Positions 33,801 through 41,845 of a stretch of DNA of 64,000 bases are shown in pieces. Numbering within the stretch: position 1 is the first letter of the stretch; the number at the start of each line of letters is the position of its first letter. Position numbers and translations under genes: made by a program. Source of the stretch: DATKMS01 sp035541735 (GTDB lineage: Bacteria; Desulfobacterota; Binatia; HRBIN30); the NCBI GenBank assembly GCA_035541735.1, contig DATKMS010000390.1, positions 1 to 64,000 of the forward strand, in the 5' to 3' direction. The notes under the pieces are model-generated. The model saw only the letters and a program-made list of their open reading frames with translations, was not told the origin of the DNA and made no database searches.

Positions 33801-34418
33801 TGGACCATGTCGAAGGCCGATGACATGCTCGGTCGCCTGGTTAAATTCATCAGCCGCAATCCAGGCTACAGCCTCTGGGTTGCCAGCAGCATGGGTCAGG
33901 CGGCAACCGAGGCGAACGAGGCGCAAAAGCAGGTGTATCTCACCCACGTCGACACGTTCATGCAGCGCCTGGGGTTCGCGGCGGGTGATTGGGAGGTGCG
34001 GCCGGCGATGTTGCCGCGTGTGATCATCGCGCTGAAGAACGGCCAGGGGCAGGCGTTCGAGCAAAAGCTCACCGGTATCCGCATCGCGGACAAAGGTGCT
34101 CTCCCATGGAAGAAGATCGGCCACGATGTGTTTCGCATTCATCCGGGAGCACTGCAGAACGTGCGCGAAGAGTTTTGCGTGCTCGACGGCCAGCGCGTCC
34201 CGTTTCCGGAGCTCGGCTTCGCCAATGTCGAAATCCAGGACAGCACCGGGCAGTCTGCCTACCACATTCCCCAGGGTGTGCTGCTCATCTATGACCCGCA
34301 ACTGCAACCGACGAGCACGCTGCGTCCGGAGATTTCGACCCTGGATATTGCGCCGAGAATCCTCCAGAGCTTCGGCCTGACACCGCCCGCATACATGCGC
34401 CAGGAAACAGCCTTGTAG
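30801..34418 (+). CDS. Three-domain fusion: zinc-type alcohol dehydrogenase + Gfo/Idh/MocA oxidoreductase + alkaline-phosphatase-like domain
   Basis: A 1205-residue fusion starting with GTG. Residues 1 to about 375 are a medium-chain dehydrogenase (DRVASNGPHAEVV; VVVGLGLLGMLAVQLLRAHG as Rossmann loop). Residues about 393-715 are a Gfo/Idh/MocA oxidoreductase (VGVIGAGNFTKQVLLPAI; HVFVEKPLAID with the conserved EKP). This pair is known as 'bi-domain oxidoreductase' in exopolysaccharide loci. From residue about 740 a third domain follows (KIILYELNEVPWRIV, LSPWISWSTLHRGVSDEQH, TFFTNHVASSLHRYW, SLWVASSMGQ). Its order of motifs matches phosphodiesterases of the alkaline phosphatase superfamily, but the usual SDHG metal motif reads SSMG, so activity is doubtful. 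The frame is open throughout. Confidence 0.85.
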   Translation: MKQILQHLRSGEIELAEVPCPIVRPRHLLIHTAVSLISPGTERMLVEFGQAGLIGKARSQPERVRQVLDKIKSDGVMPTLEAIFSRLDEPLPLGYCNVGRVLEVGAGVEGFSVGDRVASNGPHAEVVCVPATLAGRIPDAVDDEAASFTVLGAVALNGIRLLEPTLGESFVVVGLGLLGMLAVQLLRAHGCKVLGIDVNPARCTLARGFGCEVLTVGNGADPLSAARAFSHERGVDGVLITASAKTDDIVHQAAQMSRRRGRIVLVGVVGLGLQRSDFYEKELSFQVACSYGPGRYDPNYEGRAQDYPLPYVRWTAARNFEAVLESLASGAIEVRPLITHRREHADAAHAYDAILQDSETLGVVLSYPQGAAPTARVTQLHPPAAVLTTSPARPTVGVIGAGNFTKQVLLPAIKAAGATIAAVASAGGVTSLHAARKFAAEQATSDYQEILRAPGINAVFVATRHDTHARIVVEALQAGKHVFVEKPLAIDPQGLELVRAAYAAHSDRLLMVGFNRRFAPHAIKAQQLLAGRSQPIAVRIMVNAGAVPATHWVRDPLAGGGRIIGEACHFIDLALFLVGHAITGVQAMSTTHLADGDASTSISLTFSDGSIASIDYWTNGPRSYPKERVEIFSQGRVLTIDNWRALQAHEWPGVSRMGRRQDKGHGNEVAAFLRSITTGGAPLIPFAEIEMVTAASFAAVQSAAEGVMIRLAAPTTQQSNPRPPRSQARQARHDAGVTRRKIILYELNEVPWRIVDDFVHEHPRSCLARLLPQMQQYQTYANDTSLSPWISWSTLHRGVSDEQHTISDFGQDLSEINAAYPSIWEILTRAQVPSGVFGSLYSYPLPANLSDYSFYLPDVFAASSECFPARLQRFQALNLEMTRSSGRNVSTKLSWQKALRVLADAPALGLKPKTLLELGLQIADERRRTWTRVRRRTYQVVLAFDIFMKQLERSRPAFSTFFTNHVASSLHRYWAARYPDDYRVFSYAPEWVATYKNEIMWTMSKADDMLGRLVKFISRNPGYSLWVASSMGQAATEANEAQKQVYLTHVDTFMQRLGFAAGDWEVRPAMLPRVIIALKNGQGQAFEQKLTGIRIADKGALPWKKIGHDVFRIHPGALQNVREEFCVLDGQRVPFPELGFANVEIQDSTGQSAYHIPQGVLLIYDPQLQPTSTLRPEISTLDIAPRILQSFGLTPPAYMRQETAL

Positions 34419-34444
34419 CAGGCTGCCGAAAACGTTTGCGGAGA

Positions 34445-34526
34445 CCCTTCGACAAGCTCAGGGTGCGCGGAAAGGACAAGGAAAGATGGGGAGGGGAACC
34501 GTTCATGCTGAGCTCGCCGAAGCATG
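34445..34526. repeat. REP-like inverted repeat
   Basis: The arm CCTTCGACAAGCTCAG (within 34445-34465) is an imperfect inverted copy of CTGAGCTCGCCGAAG in 34505-34526. This TTCGACAAGCTCAGG sequence is a widespread intergenic palindromic repeat in environmental bacteria. Here it lies between the three-domain fusion gene and the convergent DUF218 gene and could serve as a shared transcription end. Confidence 0.6.
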
Positions 34527-34569
34527 GGGCGGGGTTTTCCAGCAGCCCTGTTAGACAAGGCGCATCGTC

Positions 34570-35211
34570 TCACCCGCAATTCCAGACGGCCAGGTGGTGA
34601 CGCACCGCGTAGAACCCTAGTGCGGTCATCTCGCGGAAGACGTGGCGCCAGCCACTGGGATGCCTCCACCACGTCTGTTGGTCATCAGAAAGGCTGGGAA
34701 CCGAATTGTGATAGACCTGGATCCCACTATTGGCCAGGTGCTGTTTCAGCACGCAGAGAGCACGACGATGGTGATACCAGCTGGTCACGACCAAGACGCG
34801 ATGCAGACCGCGGCGCTTGGCAAGTGTGGCAGTCTGTTCACCGTCGTCCCAGGTGCTGGTCGTCGGGAGAATGTGAATCGCCTCGTCCGGCACTCCCTGT
34901 TGCCGCGCCACCTGCGCCAGCGCCTGCGGCGAGGGGTGGTCGCCGGTGATCCACAGCTCCGGAGCTAGTCCTGCCTTGTACAGCGCCGCACCGCGGCCAA
35001 CGCGGAGCGGCAGCTCACCGCCGAACACAACGATCGCATCGCTTGGCTGCGTGACTGCGGGTGGGTCGAGCCAATGAGCGCCTTGCCCGAGTCCGACTCC
35101 ACCCGCCACCAGAACCAACGCCCCGCTCAGCAACCCGCGCACGACCCGCCGGCGTCTCACTCCCTTGACTGCCTTTTCCGCCCTTCTCACCCGCCTCGGC
35201 GGTGATGTCAA
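34570..35211 (-). CDS. DUF218/YdcF-SanA family membrane protein
   Basis: A 213-residue protein with a basic N-terminus (RRVRRAEKAVKGVRRRR), one membrane helix at about residues 24-42, and a DUF218 domain: SDAIVVFGGELPLRVGRGAA, LYKAGLAPELWITGD, STWDDGEQTATLAKRRG and VLVVTSWYHHRRA. Members include SanA, YdcF and ElyC, linked to envelope integrity and lipid-carrier metabolism; the biochemical reaction is not settled. The Y-H-H-R-R-A stretch and the acidic T-x-D-D-G-E site are well conserved. It is transcribed toward the exopolysaccharide locus. Confidence 0.88.
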   Translation of the reverse strand: MTSPPRRVRRAEKAVKGVRRRRVVRGLLSGALVLVAGGVGLGQGAHWLDPPAVTQPSDAIVVFGGELPLRVGRGAALYKAGLAPELWITGDHPSPQALAQVARQQGVPDEAIHILPTTSTWDDGEQTATLAKRRGLHRVLVVTSWYHHRRALCVLKQHLANSGIQVYHNSVPSLSDDQQTWWRHPSGWRHVFREMTALGFYAVRHHLAVWNCG

Positions 35212-35522
35212 CCAGGGCTGATTCGAAGCTCAGCGCCGACACCACCGCCCCGACGTCCACATCTCGACGATAGTCCTCTCTGCATCGATTCCCGACGCAA
35301 GTTTCCCGCGACCGGTGGGTGCGAGGGCCAGTGTATGTGGCTCCCGTCCGACCTGGCATCGCGGTTGCTCTCACAGCGCGGAGCGAGGAGCACGGCATCA
35401 TGCCGCCAAAGTGCATCATCCGAGAACACACGCCGACGCGCCGCGCAGGCCAGCCTCGAAGCGACGGGGCGTCCAGCAGCCACAGGGCAACACCGCGCGG
35501 TCCGGGCGTCAGCGGCGAACAT
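35212..35522. other. Divergent intergenic region before the second giant secreted protein
   Basis: About 310 bases between the minus-strand DUF218 gene and the + strand secreted protein gene. No further gene is supported. It contains a sigma-54-like element at 35354-35369 oriented toward the secreted protein gene. Confidence 0.5.
35354..35369 (+). promoter_or_regulatory. Candidate sigma-54 promoter
   Basis: TGGCATCGCGGTTGCT matches the sigma-54 consensus (TGGCA then TTGC) with the invariant GG (35355-35356) and GC (35367-35368) separated by exactly ten bases. Transcription would begin near 35380, giving a leader of about 140 bases before ATG 35523. No enhancer-binding site was identified. 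The basis is motif match only. Confidence 0.5.
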
Positions 35523-38500
35523 ATGAAGGCACTTCATCTTATGACGTGGCGCGGTTGGTGTTTCTGCGCTGCCGTGGTGTTGTGGGTTGCCGGCTGGGTG
35601 CTGGCCGCCGCAGCGGCGCAACCAGCCGTCCTCGTCGTCTCACCGCAGGGCACTGCCGGCGTGTGGTTGGACATGGACTACCTCAACGAGTTGCACCAGG
35701 CGGGCTTCGAGGTCGACTACACGGAGAGCATGGCCGATGTGACGTGGAACCGCTTGCAGCGCTACAACGTGCTGGTGCTCTACACGTGTCCGCCCGCTCC
35801 CGGCGTCGATGCGTGGCCCTTCAGCGGGAGCCAGCCGATCTACAAGACGGATTTCATCGCCCTCATCGAGCGCTTTCTGGCGCAAGGCGGCGGAGTCCTG
35901 CTGATGGCGGTGGAAACCAATGTCCGGGTCACGTTGACCCGCGACATGATCACGCGATGGGGCGCCGACCTGCCGATGGAGACCATCACGGACCCGACCA
36001 ACACCAAGCCGATGAGCCGCATGCCGACGGTGCCGCTTGCGTACACCAATCAGATCACCGCGTCGCCGGTGAGCGCCGGCGTGCAGGGCATCTGGTATCC
36101 GGTACAGCCGGACAACAACGCCGCGCACACCCTTCCCCTGTGGGTGGACGGCTCGTGGCAAGTCGTGGTGCGGGCGATGCCGACTGCGCGCACCGTGCCC
36201 GTCGATCTCAACCAGTCGCCTTATCCGGCACCGCCGAACCCGCTGATCCGTCCCGGCGGAGTGCCTGCACCGCCATTGTTCGCGATCCGCCAGTATGGCG
36301 CTGGACGACTGGCGCTGCTGTCGCAGTGGCCCACCTACTCGCTCGGCTCGGGAACCAAATGGCTCTACAATCGGGAAGTGCTGTCGCAGGGCCTCAACGG
36401 CAAGCCGAGCGGCTTCGGTCGCCTGCTACAGAACAGCTTCCGCTGGCTCGCGCAGCCGAGCTTGCAGTCGAAGACGGTCGGTGGGTACGTGACGCCGGCG
36501 CAGCGCCTGGTGCCACCGAACCTGCAACCGCCGGCCAAGCAGGGATATCAGGAGTCCGTGTGGAACGGCGAGGATCCAACCCTGCGGCAACCGCCCAAGG
36601 GCGTGACGCTGTTCAAGGGTCTCATCGGTGCGCAGACGAGTCTGAGCGGTGGCCAGGGTACCGTCGCTGACTATGCCGCCGCGGCGCGCGCTGCCGGGCT
36701 GGACTTCCTGGTGTTCCTCGAAGACTTCGCCAACCTGAGTGATGCGGAGCTCAATCAGCTCAAGGCAGATTGCGCCCAGAACTCGGATGCCCAGTTGACG
36801 CTCTATGCCGGGTACCGCATCGACAACAACATCGGCAATCACCTGTTTCTGTTCGGTCCGGGAGTGGTGATGCCACCGCCACGCGTGTTGACCGGCGCGA
36901 ATGGGAAGACCCTCATCCTGCAGGGCGAGTCGTCACCCGGCGTGTTCGGGGTGGCGCCAGCGGCGACACAGGACTTCCTCCTCAGCCTCTCACGCAACGC
37001 CCAAATCGGCTACTACGACTTCGCACACAGCGGTATGGGCATGCGCCTCGAGGACGCGCGCCTCTACTCCATGATTGGCCTGCGCACCTACCGGAACGGC
37101 CAGCTGATCGATGACGCAACCGCCGCGTACCTGACGACTGCACAAGCCACGATCAGCCCGGCGCCGGCGGCCATCCAACTCGTCACGTCGCCGGCGGCAC
37201 TCACCGGAGCCGTGACGGTGGGGCAGGGGCTGACGTATGCGATGGCACGTTCCGCCAGCCAGCTGTGGGCGGATGCGCTCGGCTACAGCAGTCAATACAG
37301 TTGCCCGAACGTGTTCACCTCGGACGGCCCGCAGATCCTGCGCTGGCCGGCGTGTGTCCGGGTGTCCACCTATGGTGCCGAATCCTTTGTGACCGGCCGC
37401 AGCCTCATGGAGGCGCCGATCTACGTCACGTCCGCCAAGGGCCTCGCCGAGATCCAGATCTACGACGGGGGCAATCTCTATCGCCGCTTCAAACTAAACG
37501 GTGACCCGGTCTTCAGCACTCTGCTCCATCTGGACGGCAGCGTACAACGCAACCTGGTGTTGATCGCGCAGGATACGGCCGGGGGGCGCGCCGTGAGCTT
37601 CGCGCGCCGCAATTGGAAGGATGGGTCACGGGCACCGGTGTTCTGCAGCGATCGCATCAACGACTGCGCGTACATGTACCTCGCACACGGTCCGTTCCCG
37701 ATGACGGTCCTGCGCACTCCGGAAATCGCCGACCCGGGGAGCACCTGGGACGGCGGGCCGCGCGGCATTCTCACGCCGATCACCTTCGAAGGGTCGAATC
37801 CCCTGCTCACCGCGGACGCTGGGCAGATGAACGGCGATCAATACAACCAAACCCCCCTGCTGGAGTTCGCCGACGAAGGAGCGGTGGCCGTGCGATCCAT
37901 CCGCAACGAACTGATCGACGAACGGGTGCGCGTTCAGAACCCGTGGAACACCTTCGGCCCGCGCACCCCGTCGCGGCTCATGGACTTCTCCCTGAGCTAC
38001 GCCGAGTTCGACCGGCCCAGCATCGGCGTTCCGCCCATGGGCTGGGCGGCGCCTCCGGTGCAATCCGGCTGCAGCGCAGCCCTGTTCCGCGGCAGCATCA
38101 GTTTCAAACAGGCGCTGACGGCAAACAGTCTGCGGTTGTTGCGTGACTGGCACTGGATTCCGTCCTTGCCCCTGCACCTTGTGGTTGGGAGCGGCGCGAC
38201 GGTGCTCAAGGACATCGACCTCGGGTCGCTGGCCAGCGTGCTCAGCTTTACGCTCGCGAGCGGGGACTGGTTCGGCCTCTACAGTCAACAGACGGCCAAT
38301 AGCCAGCTGTTCATCAACCGTGGCGGCCCGCTTCAACTGCAGGTGTCGCAGCCGCCGGGTGTGAAATGGCTCTCCCTGTCGGCGGCCATGGCGAACCCGC
38401 AGGTCACCGCTGGCCAGAAATACCAATACGAGTTGTTGTCCGTCGGGTGTCCGCTCGACGCCGCTGCGCACAGTGCGTCGGCGCTTGCTGCTCAGCGGTC

Positions 38501-39305
38501 CTACCTGACCAAGCCGACGGGCGCGAATATCACGCGCGGACGGCGCTTGAACACGCCCGGGGCGTTTGAAGTCCAACCCAGCAACTATGCCATGCACCTG
38601 GCCGTGCCGCGTCCCACCCCCCTGCGCAACCTGACGCTGCCGGTGATGGTCGATGGACTCAATCGCCGCTGGAGTGCGGGCTTGTGGCAGCTCAATGGCT
38701 TCGTCAAAGGCGACTACGGTACCGGCGCAAACCGCTACCGCGCCGTCGGGCTCGACCTCGATGGGCGTGCCTACGTCCCGTTGTACCCGGACCTCGCCGC
38801 CGTCACTGAGGTCGAGGTGGGCCATCCGGTCATTGCCGACGCACGCGGGCAAGACCTCTTCATCCAGGTGACCGCGCTGAGCGGCGGTACGGTTACGAAT
38901 CCGCAGTACCAGTGGGCCGTCGCTGTGAACAACCCGACGGACAACCCGATTACCACAGTGCTCACACAGAACATGGCGCTGCCCGACTTCTCCTTCGGCA
39001 CGCAGTCGGTCACTCTCGCACCTGGCGAACAGCGCGTGCTCTCGACATCGACGGGGTCTGCCGGACCTCTCCCCACCGCACCTCAGCTGGCTGGCCCCGA
39101 TGCCATCACGGCGGCCTCACCCACGGCCACAGCGACCCGCGCCCAGTCGCCCACGTTCACCGCAACGCGGACGGCGCTGGCCGCGCTCTCACCAACGCCG
39201 TCACGTACCTCACCGCCCTCTCCAACGCCCACCACGTTCCGCACCGCCACACTGACACGGACAGCAACGCCAACCTCTACCCCGACTCCGACCCCATCGC
39301 CGTAG
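35523..39305 (+). CDS. Giant secreted protein: amidotransferase-like + degenerate PHP-like domain (paralogue 2, Thr/Pro tail)
   Basis: A 1260-residue paralogue of the protein at 24619, colinear from end to end with well over half the residues identical by eye (VVSPQGTAGVWLDMDYLNEL, QPIYKTDFIALIERFL, GTVADYAAAARAAGLDFLVF, GNHLFLFGPG, GYYDFAHSGMGMRLEDARLY, FCSDRINDCAYMYLAHGPFP). A signal peptide (hydrophobic residues about 14-33, AAAA then QP) is present. The remaining His of the first PHP-like motif in paralogue 1 is Gln here (LSGGQGT), so the metal site is even more degraded. It differs by a Thr/Pro/Ser-rich tail of about 75 residues (TPTSTPTPTPSP at the end). ATG 35523 has only a weak ribosome-binding site; ATG 35541 is an alternative. 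Function unknown. Confidence 0.8.
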   Translation: MKALHLMTWRGWCFCAAVVLWVAGWVLAAAAAQPAVLVVSPQGTAGVWLDMDYLNELHQAGFEVDYTESMADVTWNRLQRYNVLVLYTCPPAPGVDAWPFSGSQPIYKTDFIALIERFLAQGGGVLLMAVETNVRVTLTRDMITRWGADLPMETITDPTNTKPMSRMPTVPLAYTNQITASPVSAGVQGIWYPVQPDNNAAHTLPLWVDGSWQVVVRAMPTARTVPVDLNQSPYPAPPNPLIRPGGVPAPPLFAIRQYGAGRLALLSQWPTYSLGSGTKWLYNREVLSQGLNGKPSGFGRLLQNSFRWLAQPSLQSKTVGGYVTPAQRLVPPNLQPPAKQGYQESVWNGEDPTLRQPPKGVTLFKGLIGAQTSLSGGQGTVADYAAAARAAGLDFLVFLEDFANLSDAELNQLKADCAQNSDAQLTLYAGYRIDNNIGNHLFLFGPGVVMPPPRVLTGANGKTLILQGESSPGVFGVAPAATQDFLLSLSRNAQIGYYDFAHSGMGMRLEDARLYSMIGLRTYRNGQLIDDATAAYLTTAQATISPAPAAIQLVTSPAALTGAVTVGQGLTYAMARSASQLWADALGYSSQYSCPNVFTSDGPQILRWPACVRVSTYGAESFVTGRSLMEAPIYVTSAKGLAEIQIYDGGNLYRRFKLNGDPVFSTLLHLDGSVQRNLVLIAQDTAGGRAVSFARRNWKDGSRAPVFCSDRINDCAYMYLAHGPFPMTVLRTPEIADPGSTWDGGPRGILTPITFEGSNPLLTADAGQMNGDQYNQTPLLEFADEGAVAVRSIRNELIDERVRVQNPWNTFGPRTPSRLMDFSLSYAEFDRPSIGVPPMGWAAPPVQSGCSAALFRGSISFKQALTANSLRLLRDWHWIPSLPLHLVVGSGATVLKDIDLGSLASVLSFTLASGDWFGLYSQQTANSQLFINRGGPLQLQVSQPPGVKWLSLSAAMANPQVTAGQKYQYELLSVGCPLDAAAHSASALAAQRSYLTKPTGANITRGRRLNTPGAFEVQPSNYAMHLAVPRPTPLRNLTLPVMVDGLNRRWSAGLWQLNGFVKGDYGTGANRYRAVGLDLDGRAYVPLYPDLAAVTEVEVGHPVIADARGQDLFIQVTALSGGTVTNPQYQWAVAVNNPTDNPITTVLTQNMALPDFSFGTQSVTLAPGEQRVLSTSTGSAGPLPTAPQLAGPDAITAASPTATATRAQSPTFTATRTALAALSPTPSRTSPPSPTPTTFRTATLTRTATPTSTPTPTPSP

Positions 39306-39378
39306 GGCCTGCGCCGGGCGTCCTGTCCGTGGCCCGCCGCGCTGGTAAGGCTGGGACGTCCCGCCTCGGGTCTACAGC

Positions 39379-39418
39379 CCTTCACGGTGTGCACCCCACT
39401 GGCGTATTGCCGTGAAGG
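39379..39418 (+). other. Long-loop inverted repeat after the giant protein gene
   Basis: CCTTCACGG at 39379-39387 is the exact inverse of CCGTGAAGG at 39410-39418, with 22 bases between. It lies about 75 bases after the stop codon and could form a transcript-end hairpin; no T-run follows, so it is not called a terminator. The rest of the 233-base gap shows nothing recognisable. Confidence 0.35.
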
Positions 39419-39538
39419 TCGAGCCCGTGTACGGGAATGTAGTCGACTGTCGTGAACGATCGGAACGCCGCAGAAAGAACCTTGATCTCAGCGTAGTCAC
39501 CCAGCAAAAGATCCCAGCATGGCTACACGAGCGGCCGC

Positions 39539-40135
39539 ATGAGCAAAGGGCTTCCCGTCATCTACTTGGCCCGGCACGGTGAGACCGTCTGGAGTCTCTC
39601 GGGCCAGCACACGGGGCTGACCGATTTGCCGCTGACGGAGCGCGGCGAGCGCAACGCCCGCGCCCTTGGCGAACGGCTCACGGGACTGACATTCGCCAAG
39701 GTGTTGACCAGCCCCTTGCAGCGCGCGGCACGGACGTGCGCACTGGCCGGCTTCGAGGGCGTGGCCGAAGTCGACCGCGATCTGCGCGAATGGAACTACG
39801 GCGACTACGAAGGTCGCACCAGCGCCGAGATCCACGCGCAACGCCCCGACTGGCAACTGTTCCGCGATGGCTGCCCGGGCGGCGAATCGCCGCAGGACGT
39901 GGGCGCGCGTGCCGACCGCGTCGTGCGGCGCGTGCGCGCCCTGCAGGGAGACGTGCTGCTCTTTTCCAGCGGGCATTTTCTGCGCACGTTGACGGTGCGT
40001 TGGCTCGGCCTCGAACCGGCGGGTGGTCGCCTCTTGCTGCTCGGCACGGCGGCCCTGAGTGCCCTGAGCTACGAACACAACCTTTCCGAGCCGGTGATCC
40101 GATTGTGGAACGATACGCGTCATGTCGGCACTTGA
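39539..40135 (+). CDS. Histidine phosphatase family protein (phosphoglycerate mutase-like)
   Basis: A 198-residue member of the histidine phosphatase superfamily. YLARHGETVW carries the phospho-accepting His 13; TDLPLTERGERNARALGERL and LTSPLQRAARTC are the conserved flanking blocks; LREWNYGDYEGRTSAEI holds the substrate-contacting acidic residue, and SSGHFLRTLTVRWLGL has the second catalytic His. The length and motifs fit broad-specificity phosphatases or GpmB/CobC-like enzymes rather than the larger dPGM. It precedes phosphoglucomutase by 42 bases and may be co-transcribed with it. Confidence 0.9.
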   Translation: MSKGLPVIYLARHGETVWSLSGQHTGLTDLPLTERGERNARALGERLTGLTFAKVLTSPLQRAARTCALAGFEGVAEVDRDLREWNYGDYEGRTSAEIHAQRPDWQLFRDGCPGGESPQDVGARADRVVRRVRALQGDVLLFSSGHFLRTLTVRWLGLEPAGGRLLLLGTAALSALSYEHNLSEPVIRLWNDTRHVGT

Positions 40136-40177
40136 AGTCTGAAATTCGACGGACCAAAAAGATGCGCGAGGTAGCCA

Positions 40178-41845
40178 ATGGCCAGTGAATTGAAGAGCCG
40201 TCCGAGGATCTCGCCGCTCGCAGGCCACCCGGCGCCCAAGGAGATACTCGTGGATCTGGGCCTGCTCGAACGTGAGTATTTTGAGCGCCGGCCGGATGTG
40301 AGTAACCCCAATCAGTCGGTCAGCTTCGGGACCAGTGGACACCGCGGTTCGTCGCTGCATGGCTCATTCAACGAAGCCCACATCCTGGCCATCACCCAGG
40401 CCATCTGCGACTACCGGCGTAGCCAGGGTACGGACGGCCCGCTCTACATGGGTAAGGACACACATGCTCTGTCCGGCCCGGCCCAGCGCACAGCGCTCGA
40501 GGTCCTGGCAGCCAACGAGGTGGAGACCGTCATCCAGTCAGACGACGGCGTGACGCCAACACCGGTCATCTCGCGGGCCATCCTCGTCTACAACCGCGGC
40601 CGCACCGAGCACCTCGCCGACGGCGTCGTCGTCACGCCCTCACACAACCCACCGGAGGACGGCGGCTTCAAGTACAACCCGACCAACGGCGGCCCGGCAG
40701 ACACCGACGTGACGCGCTGGATCGAGGCCCGCGCCAACGAGTTGCTGCGTGCCGGCAACGCCGGCGTACAGCGCGTACCCTATGCTGTGGCCATCACAGC
40801 CGCGAGCACGCACCAGCAGGACTTCATCCTGCCCTACGTGCGCGACCTGCGGAACGTTGTCGACATGGACGCCATTCGTCGCGCCGGCCTCAAGCTAGGC
40901 GTGGATCCGCTGGGTGGCGCAGCGCAGCCCTACTGGGAACCCATCAACTCGGTCTACCAACTCGACATAGCCATCGTGAACCCAACGATCGACCCCACCT
41001 TCTCGTTCATGACAGTGGATCACGACGGCAAGATCCGCATGGACTGCTCCAGTCCCTACGCCATGGCCCGCCTCATCGGCCTCAAAGATCGATACCGTGT
41101 GGCGTTCGGCAACGACGCGGACTGCGATCGACACGGGATCGTCACGCCGTTGGTGGGGCTGATGAATCCCAATCACTACCTGGCGGTGGCCATCCGCTAC
41201 CTGCTCACGCATCGCCCCCAGTGGCCGGCGCACTCCGCGGTCGGCAAGACCCTGGTGAGCAGTTGCATGATCGATCGGGTCGTGGAGAAGCTCGGCCGCC
41301 GGCTGTGTGAGGTGCCGGTCGGCTTCAAGTGGTTCACGCCGTGCCTGTTCGACGGCTCACACTGCTTCGGCGGCGAGGAAAGCGCAGGGGCGAGCTTCCT
41401 GCGGCACGACGGTACCGTGTGGACGACGGACAAGGACGGCTTGATCATGGACCTGTTGGCGGCCGAGATCACGGCGCGGACGGCTAAGGACCCGGGCGAG
41501 CACTATCGGGAACTGACAGACGAGTTCGGCACCCCCTACTACACGCGCATCGACGCGCCGGCGACGCCCGAGGAGAAGGCGCGCCTCGGAAAATTGTCGC
41601 CCACGGCCGTCACGGCATCGCAGCTTGCCGGTGAGCCAATCACCGCCAAACTGACCCACGCCCCAGGCAACAATGCGCCGATCGGCGGCCTCAAAGTCGT
41701 GGCAGCCAGCGGCTGGTTTGCAGCGCGTCCCTCGGGTACAGAGAACATCTACAAGGTCTACGCCGAGAGCTTCAGAAACGAGAAACATCTGCAAGCGATC
41801 GTCGCCGAAGCACAGCGGATCGTCAGTAACGCTCTGGAAGCATGA
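40178..41845 (+). CDS. pgm: Phosphoglucomutase, alpha-D-glucose phosphate-specific
   Basis: Interconverts glucose-6-phosphate and glucose-1-phosphate, the branch point for nucleotide-sugar supply. At 555 residues it has the normal bacterial length. SVSFGTSGHRGSSLHGSFNE and LYMGKDTHALS mark domain 1; VVVTPSHNPPEDGGFKYNP carries the catalytic phosphoserine near residue 155; FGNDADCDRHGIVTP is the metal-binding loop (DxDxDR); HCFGGEESAGASFLRHDG is the sugar-binding loop; ARPSGTENIYKVYAE binds phosphate. The ATG is preceded by GAGG. ATGA overlap with the downstream HAD gene. The nearby exopolysaccharide locus would use its product. Confidence 0.96.
   Translation: MASELKSRPRISPLAGHPAPKEILVDLGLLEREYFERRPDVSNPNQSVSFGTSGHRGSSLHGSFNEAHILAITQAICDYRRSQGTDGPLYMGKDTHALSGPAQRTALEVLAANEVETVIQSDDGVTPTPVISRAILVYNRGRTEHLADGVVVTPSHNPPEDGGFKYNPTNGGPADTDVTRWIEARANELLRAGNAGVQRVPYAVAITAASTHQQDFILPYVRDLRNVVDMDAIRRAGLKLGVDPLGGAAQPYWEPINSVYQLDIAIVNPTIDPTFSFMTVDHDGKIRMDCSSPYAMARLIGLKDRYRVAFGNDADCDRHGIVTPLVGLMNPNHYLAVAIRYLLTHRPQWPAHSAVGKTLVSSCMIDRVVEKLGRRLCEVPVGFKWFTPCLFDGSHCFGGEESAGASFLRHDGTVWTTDKDGLIMDLLAAEITARTAKDPGEHYRELTDEFGTPYYTRIDAPATPEEKARLGKLSPTAVTASQLAGEPITAKLTHAPGNNAPIGGLKVVAASGWFAARPSGTENIYKVYAESFRNEKHLQAIVAEAQRIVSNALEA

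Noticed and set aside
35315..36670. 451-codon + strand frame overlapping the start of the second giant protein
   Set aside because: Shadow in another frame of a gene whose paralogue fixes the true frame.
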